Shown: piece after piece, positions 14,263-20,646 of the stretch
Layout of the letters: each line of letters opens with the position of its first letter
Position numbering within the stretch: position 1 is the first letter of the stretch
NCBI RefSeq assembly: GCF_000186465.1
Contig: NZ_GL636091.1
Location: forward strand, 578,778 to 599,423
Direction: 5' to 3'
DNA length: 20,646 nt
Source of the DNA: Streptococcus australis ATCC 700641
GTDB taxonomy: Bacteria; Bacillota; Bacilli; Lactobacillales; Streptococcaceae
Notes under the pieces: generated by a model
Database searches by the model: none
Seen by the model: the letters and a program-made list of their open reading frames with translations, nothing else
What the model was told of the DNA's origin: nothing
Made by a program: the position numbers and the translations under genes

Positions 14263-17200
14263 ATGAAGGATATATTCAATCGACGCCAAAGGTTTTCCCT
14301 TCGGAAATATTCTATTGGCGTTTGTTCCGTATTGTTAGGAACAGCCTTGTTTGCAGCTGGTTCTCAGACGGTTTTGGCTGATGAAGTTGAAAATCCTGCT
14401 GACTCGACTTCAGATGTAATTTCTAGTGAGGCGACATCGGACAAAGAGATTGCTCTTTCAAAACCGGTCACAGGGGAATCGTCTGCCCCAACTTCGTACA
14501 ATGTTGCAGCAATTGTACAACCTTCTGTAGCTACTGATTCGCAACATGAAGGTGATAAGGAAGCAGGGAAGGAAGCTACAGCTGAGCCAACTGAAACTGT
14601 ATCTCGTGAAGCTACAGGTACAAGTGGTTTTCGTAATAGTGGTGAAGTAACTTCACGTGTGGTTTCAAACTGGAATGGTTTTGTTTCTGCATTGAATGAT
14701 AATTCTATTCAGAATATCACCATTTCAGGAAACGTCGTAGCGACTGGAGACAATGGTAATACTGATAATGGTCGTGTGAATTCGGTTGATCGTACAGTTG
14801 CGATCAACTCACAAGGCCGTAATGTAGTTATCCAAGGTCGAAATGATCAAGCAAGCCTGGACCTCTTATCAAATAGCTTGAAATTTACAGGCTCAAGTGC
14901 TTGGAATCTGGTCTTCAAGAATCTTCAACTAGCTACTGGAAACTCAAAAGGGCCTATTGATCTTTCAGCAACAACTGGAGCCAATACTGTTACGTTTGAG
15001 AACGTGAAAAGCCAAGGTTCATCTCTTTACGGTGGTGGCGGGAATACCGACGTAATCGTAAAAGGCACAACTACCTCTACCGTTAGTGATAGTTATCGTG
15101 TAGCAAACGGTCAAACTCAGTATGTACAACGAAATGTTGGATCTGCGGGGCATTCAGTTTTACGTCGTGAAGCAAATATCCATGATGCAAAATCTATCAC
15201 AGTTGCTGATGGGGCAAGCTTGACATTGAATCGCTCTTCACAGGGAGATGCTATCAACCTTGCGGGTGGCTCAACTGTTCGTGTTAATGATGGAGCAAGT
15301 CTCACAATTAATATGAATACGAATAATGGAACGGAAAGTGCCCGTTATCATAATGCTGGGATCTTCATGGAACATGGAGGAACGGTCGTAACTGGTAAAG
15401 ATTCGAAACTGACTCTAAATACAAGCATTGGTCAGGCTATCTCACTTGGAATGGGACGTCCAGCAGATGGTTTAACACACCTAGATCGCTGGGGAGGCTA
15501 CGGAACAGGTAATGCTTTCCGTCGAAATGGAAAGAGTAGTCTTACTATTGGAGAACATGCAAGCTTCAATTTCACTGGTCGTGATGGATTGATCTTCGGA
15601 AATAATGCAACCTTCACAACTGGTTCTAATTCTCGAGTTCGTTTTGAAAACAAAGGTCGAGGAACGGCAATTGATTTTGGTGATAACTCACGTGTTGTAT
15701 TTGGTAAAAAATCAACCAATACCTTCCACTCTGTAGGAAAAGGTCCGAAGAGTGGTGGAGGCCCTTCTGGTAGTTACAATGCATATAACTATATCGGTCT
15801 GAACGAGAACGGTTCCATTTTAGTAGATGACTATGCGACCTTCCGCGTTCAAATGGACAACCGTGGAGCTAATCCATGGGATGATGTCATTAATTTAGAT
15901 TCAAAACATGGTCGGAAAGATCAACCATTATTCCAAGCTAACAAAGGTTCAATTGTAGATGTTCGTGATGATAATACAGACTACTATGCTGAACTTATTT
16001 CTGTGCCACTTGGTTCAAGTACTAACGTAGTCTTCCAATTTAATAATCCTCTCTACGTTTCCTTAATGCGTTACACGAATTCTGAAGGACGTTCAGCTGG
16101 TGAAATTACAGGTAAGCTTCCGTTTGGAATTGCTCAAGGAAACAATCCAGAACAAATTGGACATGGTAATATTCTCTATATTTCTAACGGATCAAAGGTA
16201 TCAGGAAATCACATTGAGTTCAATGGTCCAACTGGAACTCGTGTAAACCGAGGTGCTGGCACTTATACAGTCTATTCGCTTAACAAAGATGGTAGAGATG
16301 TTGTAAGTAAAAATAAAATGAGTTCCGTATGGACGGATATTCAAGGCGGGGCAATGAGTATCGCCGGATTCAAGCCTGGTGGAAAAGCAGAAATCAATCC
16401 AAGCTCTTCAACGTCTGTTCAGACAGGTTCTTCTTCAGGTGGCGTTCTTGCGACAGATAAGACATATGGTATTGATCCAGTTACAGCTAACCGTCAAAAT
16501 ATTTGGGTATCAAATGGAACAAGTATTAATCCGCATGCAACGCATACCAATACTATCCGTTATGTCTACGAAGACGGTACACCTGTTTTGGACGCTAATG
16601 GTAAGCCAAAAGTTGTTGTCCAATCCTCTGATTGGAAACGCCTCCTTGAAGTTGCAATTGACCAAGATCAATTCAAGAATGTGTTAAAAAATTCTAGCGT
16701 AGCAAATGGGGACGAATTCCTAGCAGCCTATGGCAAGACAGAATATGTTGTTCGCGATATTGATGGAGATGGCATTGGAGATACTGGTTGGAGGCTTGCA
16801 GGTACTAAGAACAGTAAAGCAACGTATGATACAGTTGTATCTCCTGAACTTCAGGGCTATAAAGCAGAAATTCTTTCATCCAACGTACCTGGTTTGGCAG
16901 TTGGAACAAAAGCTTCTCGTGTATCCGTGACCTTCAATCCTAGCGAAATTAAAGATGAGATTGTTATCTCTCAAGGTGGTCGTCGCACTGTTTCTGAAAC
17001 GTATTGGCGTAATATTGTAGACAATGTTGAATTGACTAATTATGAGACTGTTGTTGTTTATAAACAAGATAAACAAAAAGCAAGTGTCAAATACGTTAAC
17101 GTGACTTCAAATATTGAACTTGCGAAAGACGAGATGGAAGGACAGAGTGGTTCCCTTATCGATTATAGTACAGTTGATAGAATCACTACTTATAAGAAGG

Positions 17201-17964
17201 CTGGCTATAAGCTAATCGAAGATGGCTTTACAAATGCTACAGACAAACATTTTGATACGAATGTATCGGTTGATCAAGAGTTTGTAGTGACTCTTGAAGA
17301 ACGGATTGAACCTGTTACTCCACAAGATCCAAAACCAGTACCTGGCATCCCTGTAACACCAGAAGATCCAGCGAACTGGCCAAAAGAAGTTAAGGATATG
17401 AAAGAGTTGGAGCGTACAGCAACTCAAACTATCCGCTTCAGAGAAGAAGAAAGTGGAAAAGAAGTCTTCAAGACAATCCTTCGTAAGATTACGTTTGAAA
17501 GAACAGCTTATGTAAACCTAGTGACAGGTAATATTACTTACTCTTCATGGAGAATTGGTAAAGTGGTAGACCAAGATGGGCCTGTCCAACCTGTTAATTC
17601 TAATACAGCTAATCGTGTCAATGTAGCACCGAATACTGGTGAAGTAAGAAGCTTGTCAGCAAGAGTGAGACGCTCAGTTTCTACTGAAACAACACCAGTA
17701 GCTGATCCAGCTACAGTAGTAGAGGAACCAAGTTCAGCACCTAAGGTTGAAGCGAAAGAAGAACGAATGCCGGTGGAACCAGCAGTTCGTACTGTTGAAT
17801 CAAAACCAGTTGAAACTCCAAAGGTTCTTAAGATCCCAAAAGTTCAACCTGAGGCAGTTACTGTTGCAACTCGCAAAGCTTCCGCAACTTTAAATAAACG
17901 AGTGTACGGAGCAAAACCTGTTGTAACACGTGGTAGAAGCTCACGTCGACCACCAAAGATTTAG
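14263..17964 (+). CDS. YSIRK-signal adhesin with pectate-lyase-like beta-helix and MucBP modules, no LPXTG
   Basis: A 1233-residue surface or secreted protein. The YSIRK-type signal (1-39, LRKYSIGVCS, cleavage after VLA) is almost the same as in the preceding gene. A Ser/Thr/Glu-rich linker leads to a long beta-helix region (about 133-750), with many short strand-turn repeats (FENVKSQ, TVADGASLTLN, VNDGASLTIN), like the pectate-lyase-like adhesive domain of streptococcal proteins. A MucBP-like region with a DIDGDGIGD calcium-type loop follows (764-937), then a second MucBP (938-1025), a Muc_B2-like segment (1047-1120) and a tail ending RSSRRPPKI. No LPXTG, hydrophobic anchor or choline-binding repeats are present. 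ATG 14257 is possible, but 14263 gives MKDIFNRRQRF, which matches the preceding gene's start; RBS spacing there is 10 nt as against 4. Confidence 0.88.
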   Translation: MKDIFNRRQRFSLRKYSIGVCSVLLGTALFAAGSQTVLADEVENPADSTSDVISSEATSDKEIALSKPVTGESSAPTSYNVAAIVQPSVATDSQHEGDKEAGKEATAEPTETVSREATGTSGFRNSGEVTSRVVSNWNGFVSALNDNSIQNITISGNVVATGDNGNTDNGRVNSVDRTVAINSQGRNVVIQGRNDQASLDLLSNSLKFTGSSAWNLVFKNLQLATGNSKGPIDLSATTGANTVTFENVKSQGSSLYGGGGNTDVIVKGTTTSTVSDSYRVANGQTQYVQRNVGSAGHSVLRREANIHDAKSITVADGASLTLNRSSQGDAINLAGGSTVRVNDGASLTINMNTNNGTESARYHNAGIFMEHGGTVVTGKDSKLTLNTSIGQAISLGMGRPADGLTHLDRWGGYGTGNAFRRNGKSSLTIGEHASFNFTGRDGLIFGNNATFTTGSNSRVRFENKGRGTAIDFGDNSRVVFGKKSTNTFHSVGKGPKSGGGPSGSYNAYNYIGLNENGSILVDDYATFRVQMDNRGANPWDDVINLDSKHGRKDQPLFQANKGSIVDVRDDNTDYYAELISVPLGSSTNVVFQFNNPLYVSLMRYTNSEGRSAGEITGKLPFGIAQGNNPEQIGHGNILYISNGSKVSGNHIEFNGPTGTRVNRGAGTYTVYSLNKDGRDVVSKNKMSSVWTDIQGGAMSIAGFKPGGKAEINPSSSTSVQTGSSSGGVLATDKTYGIDPVTANRQNIWVSNGTSINPHATHTNTIRYVYEDGTPVLDANGKPKVVVQSSDWKRLLEVAIDQDQFKNVLKNSSVANGDEFLAAYGKTEYVVRDIDGDGIGDTGWRLAGTKNSKATYDTVVSPELQGYKAEILSSNVPGLAVGTKASRVSVTFNPSEIKDEIVISQGGRRTVSETYWRNIVDNVELTNYETVVVYKQDKQKASVKYVNVTSNIELAKDEMEGQSGSLIDYSTVDRITTYKKAGYKLIEDGFTNATDKHFDTNVSVDQEFVVTLEERIEPVTPQDPKPVPGIPVTPEDPANWPKEVKDMKELERTATQTIRFREEESGKEVFKTILRKITFERTAYVNLVTGNITYSSWRIGKVVDQDGPVQPVNSNTANRVNVAPNTGEVRSLSARVRRSVSTETTPVADPATVVEEPSSAPKVEAKEERMPVEPAVRTVESKPVETPKVLKIPKVQPEAVTVATRKASATLNKRVYGAKPVVTRGRSSRRPPKI

Positions 17965-17992
17965 TAGAAAAATAAATTTGTTTTATGGTACA

Positions 17993-18035
17993 GTGTAGTT
18001 GTGCTTCTTTGAACAAGAATGAAGCACAGCTATAC
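17993..18035 (+). other. 15-bp-stem hairpin between two adhesin genes
   Basis: The arms 17993-18007 and 18021-18035 pair over 15 bp with two G-T pairs; the core is GTGCTTC / GAAGCAC and the loop is 13 nt. No T-run follows, so it is not a standard terminator. It lies 29 nt after one gene and 28 nt before the next. A possible promoter, TTGAAC (18009-18014) - 16 bp - TATACA (18031-18036), overlaps its loop and right arm. Confidence 0.65.
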
Positions 18036-18063
18036 ATTTGCCACTATTAAAAAAGGAGAAAAA

Positions 18064-20646
18064 ATGAATTTTGATAGAAAACAACGATTTTCAATTCGTA
18101 AATATTCTGTTGGGGTAGCATCGGTCTTAATTGGATCTGTTTTAGCTGGAACAACGATTGCATCTGCGGATACAGAAGTTAAAGTGGATGATGCTACAAG
18201 TTCTTCAGCAACTCTTGTTTCAGAAGTGGCTAAAGAAGAATCTGAAACTACTGAAAGTTCTCAACCTTCTGTAACTTATTCTGCAAAACCTACCTTGTCA
18301 TCAGCAAGCCTAAACTTAGCTGAAAATACTGAAAAAGCTGTCGCTACTGATTCAAAGACAGATGAAACTACTGCTCAGACTAAAGATGAAAAAGTAGAAG
18401 AAAGCAAAAAAGAAACTAAAGCGGAAGAAGTAAAAAAAGAAGATACAGTTGAAGTAGAAGAAGCTACTAAAGAATCAGAAAAATCTGAGGAAAAAACAAA
18501 ATCTGAAGTTACAGAAGAAAAATCAAATGAAGCGACTACAGATTCTGTAAAAGATAAACTCACTATTGACAAAAAAGTTCCAGGTTTGAATTTAGAAAAT
18601 GCAACCGACAACCCTAATGGAGGGTTTAATATTGAATTTTCTAAAGAAGCTCAAGAACAATATCGCACTTCTTTAGCAGCATACATTGCTAGACGACGCA
18701 ACTACAGTAGAAGAGGAAGTTTCCGTGTAGCAGGAGATGGAACGTCAGAAGACCCAGATTATGAGTTTAAGAAGGTCATGACGCCGATCCTTCCTGGATA
18801 TTATGCTGATAAAGCTAGTATTGAAGCCTTAGTTGTTGATCCAGACCATTTGGATGATTTTAACTTTGATGTATGGTACAAGAAACTCGGTTCAGTTGTA
18901 TTGGTTGATGAGCAAGGTAACTATATTACACCATCTGGTGATGTAACATCAAGTCTTGATCAAGCCGCTCATAACCAGTATGCTAACGATCCATCGGATC
19001 CTACTCGTGCATGGTTTACGAAAGTCCCAACTGCTCCAACTGGTTGGGAAATCAAACCGGGGCAAGTTATTCATGGATACGATGAGGCACGTCAAACGGT
19101 CAATCCGAACCAAAAAGACGATTTAGATGCTATCGGTAGAGATACTAAAATTGTCGTTGTCAAACAAGTTCAAAAAGCGCTCATCAAGTATGTCAACGAA
19201 AAAGGTAATGTCGAATTGAGTCGCGATGAGGTCAATGGTAAATCAGGTGAAGCGATTGACTATAGCACAACTGATAAGATTGCAGCTTACAAACGCCAAG
19301 GTTATGAACTTGTTAGCGATGGCTTCTCAGATGCAGCCAACAAGAACTTTGACTTTGATGCAGCAGTTGACCAAGAGTTCACAGTTACCCTTCGTGAACG
19401 CATCGAACCAATCGATCCAGATAAACCAAAACCAAATCCAGATCAACCAGTAGATCCAAAAGACCCAGACACACCAAAATGGCCAGATCCAGTTAAGGAT
19501 GTAGTCAATAAAGATGATGTGACTCGTACGGTTAAATATGTTTACGAAGATGGTTCAAAAGCGAAAGATGATGTGGTAGAAACACTTCACTTCAAACGCT
19601 TCACATATGTCAACTTGGTAACAGGTCACATTGATTACCGTGAATGGACTACAAATGATGACACCTTTGATGCAGTAACATCACCAGTGATCAAGGGCTA
19701 CACAGCAGATAAATTGGTAGTACCAGCTAAAACTGGTGTGAAAGCAGGAACTGCAGATACTGTAGAAGTTGTAACATATGTGAAAGATGCTCAAAAAGCG
19801 ATCATCAAGTATGTCAATGAAAAAGGTAATGTAGAATTGAGTCGCGATGAGGTCAATGGTAAATCAGGTGAAGCGATTGACTATAGCACAGCAGCTAAGA
19901 TTTCAGCCTACAAACGCCAAGGGTATGAGTTGGTAAATGATGGCTTCACTAATTCTGTAAACAAGACCTTCGACTTTGATGCAGCAGTTGACCAAGAATT
20001 CACAGTTACCCTTCGCGAACGCATCGAACCAATCGATCCAGATAAACCAAAACCAAATCCAGATCAACCAGTTGATCCAAAAGACCCAGACACACCAAAA
20101 TGGCCAGATCCAGTTAAGGATGTAGTCAATAAAGAAGATGTAACCCGTACAATTCATTATGTTTACGAAGATGGTTCAAAAGCGAAAGATGATGTAGCAG
20201 AAACACTCCGCTTCAAACGCTTTGCTTATGTCAACTTGGTAACAGGCCACATTGATTACCGTGAGTGGACTTCAACTGATACTACATTTGATTCTGTCTT
20301 GACTCCTCGTATTCAGGGATATACAGCTGACAAAGATATGGTTCCAGCTGTAACAGGAGTGGAAGCAACTTCGCCAGACTTTGAGGTGACAGTAACCTAT
20401 GTACGTGATGCACAACGTGCTGTGATCAAATATGTGAATGAAAAAGGTCATGTCGAATTGAGCCGTGATGCAGTAGTAGGTAAATCAGGTGAAGCGATTG
20501 ACTATAGCACAGCGGCTAAGATTTCAGCCTACAAACGCCAAGGTTATGAATTGGTAAGTGATGGTTTCACAAGTGCTTCAAACAAGAATTTCGACTTTGA
20601 TGCAGCATTTGACCAGGAATTCACAGTAGTTCTCCGTGAACGCATC
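18064..20646 (+). CDS. YSIRK-signal MucBP/Muc_B2 repeat adhesin (3' end outside window)
   Basis: The frame is open for 861 codons to the window end. The YSIRK signal peptide (1-35, IRKYSVGVAS, cleavage after IASA) is followed by a Lys/Glu-rich linker (about 36-200), an ARRRNYSRRG motif (208-217) and an N-terminal region of about 150 residues with half-repeat character (GYYADK..., YKKLGSVVLVDEQGN). Tandem units start at residues 370, 577 and 784. Each has a MucBP-type part (QKAxIKYVNEKG...LRERI), a proline linker (PDKPKPNPDQPVDPKDP) and a Muc_B2-type part (VTRTxxYVYEDGSKAKDDV...YVNLVTGHIDYREW). MucBP proteins bind mucin or host glycans. The RBS AAGGAG (18053-18058) is 5 nt before ATG. A C-terminal LPXTG is expected but not visible here. 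Confidence 0.92.
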   Translation, partial: MNFDRKQRFSIRKYSVGVASVLIGSVLAGTTIASADTEVKVDDATSSSATLVSEVAKEESETTESSQPSVTYSAKPTLSSASLNLAENTEKAVATDSKTDETTAQTKDEKVEESKKETKAEEVKKEDTVEVEEATKESEKSEEKTKSEVTEEKSNEATTDSVKDKLTIDKKVPGLNLENATDNPNGGFNIEFSKEAQEQYRTSLAAYIARRRNYSRRGSFRVAGDGTSEDPDYEFKKVMTPILPGYYADKASIEALVVDPDHLDDFNFDVWYKKLGSVVLVDEQGNYITPSGDVTSSLDQAAHNQYANDPSDPTRAWFTKVPTAPTGWEIKPGQVIHGYDEARQTVNPNQKDDLDAIGRDTKIVVVKQVQKALIKYVNEKGNVELSRDEVNGKSGEAIDYSTTDKIAAYKRQGYELVSDGFSDAANKNFDFDAAVDQEFTVTLRERIEPIDPDKPKPNPDQPVDPKDPDTPKWPDPVKDVVNKDDVTRTVKYVYEDGSKAKDDVVETLHFKRFTYVNLVTGHIDYREWTTNDDTFDAVTSPVIKGYTADKLVVPAKTGVKAGTADTVEVVTYVKDAQKAIIKYVNEKGNVELSRDEVNGKSGEAIDYSTAAKISAYKRQGYELVNDGFTNSVNKTFDFDAAVDQEFTVTLRERIEPIDPDKPKPNPDQPVDPKDPDTPKWPDPVKDVVNKEDVTRTIHYVYEDGSKAKDDVAETLRFKRFAYVNLVTGHIDYREWTSTDTTFDSVLTPRIQGYTADKDMVPAVTGVEATSPDFEVTVTYVRDAQRAVIKYVNEKGHVELSRDAVVGKSGEAIDYSTAAKISAYKRQGYELVSDGFTSASNKNFDFDAAFDQEFTVVLRERI
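19171..20646 (+). repeat. 621-bp tandem repeat (207 residues) of MucBP-Muc_B2 units
   Basis: Units begin at 19171, 19792 and 20413, an exact 621-bp period twice over; the third is cut by the window end. Several blocks, such as the one encoding GKSGEAIDYST, are nearly identical in DNA in all three, pointing to recent duplication or gene conversion. Confidence 0.92.

Overview
The window looks like chromosome of a mitis-group Streptococcus (S. mitis / S. oralis / S. pneumoniae relatives). The base composition is AT-rich. The dut - histidine phosphatase - radA - carbonic anhydrase order resembles the pneumococcal late-competence locus as I remember it. Surface proteins carry YSIRK-type signal peptides and LPSTGEE sorting signals, and a streptococcal-type dispersed repeat lies between genes. 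Species assignment is inference; no database was consulted.

Layout: (1) 1-617 is the 3' end of an LPXTG wall-anchored repeat protein with its terminator. (2) 881-4359 is a housekeeping/competence operon. A perfect ComX (SigX) cin-box, TACGAATA at 881-888, and a separate extended -10 promoter at 911-919 precede dut (dUTPase). Next come a histidine phosphatase (HP1), a truncated radA zinc-finger fragment, the 3' end of a cysteine hydrolase (isochorismatase-like) gene, a second histidine phosphatase (HP2) and full radA. The HP-radA' unit is therefore present twice. The two radA 5' ends differ mostly at silent positions, which suggests a recombination scar joining two divergent lineages rather than a recent tandem duplication. 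Neither radA 5' end has an ATG, GTG or TTG between the upstream in-frame stop and the zinc finger plus its leader, so RadA probably initiates on AUC (AUU in the broken copy). (3) 4409-5104 is an AIM24-family protein, 5113-5284 an intergenic repeat full of inverted repeats, and 5393-5887 a beta-carbonic anhydrase.

(4) 6162 to the end is a surface-adhesin island of three consecutive genes. The first (6162-13556) is a 2464-residue LPXTG protein with an unrecognised N-terminal domain, nine pilin-type isopeptide domains, three antigen I/II-like adhesin domains, seven PPVTPPT repeats and a sorting signal. The second (14263-17964) has a YSIRK signal, a beta-helix (pectate-lyase-like) domain and MucBP/Muc_B2 modules, but no LPXTG signal; it ends in a basic tail. 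The third (18064 to beyond the window) is a YSIRK MucBP/Muc_B2 protein with an exact 621-bp repeat period. The second and third share a homologous MucBP-Muc_B2 module.

The surface proteins are built as stalk-and-tip adhesins: signal peptide, charged linker, binding head, long repeat stalk, and (where present) sortase anchor. The most unusual items are the chimeric duplicated HP/radA region, the non-canonical radA start, the adhesin without a sorting signal, and a 15-bp-stem hairpin just before the third adhesin gene. I see no tRNA, rRNA, CRISPR array, transposase or phage gene.
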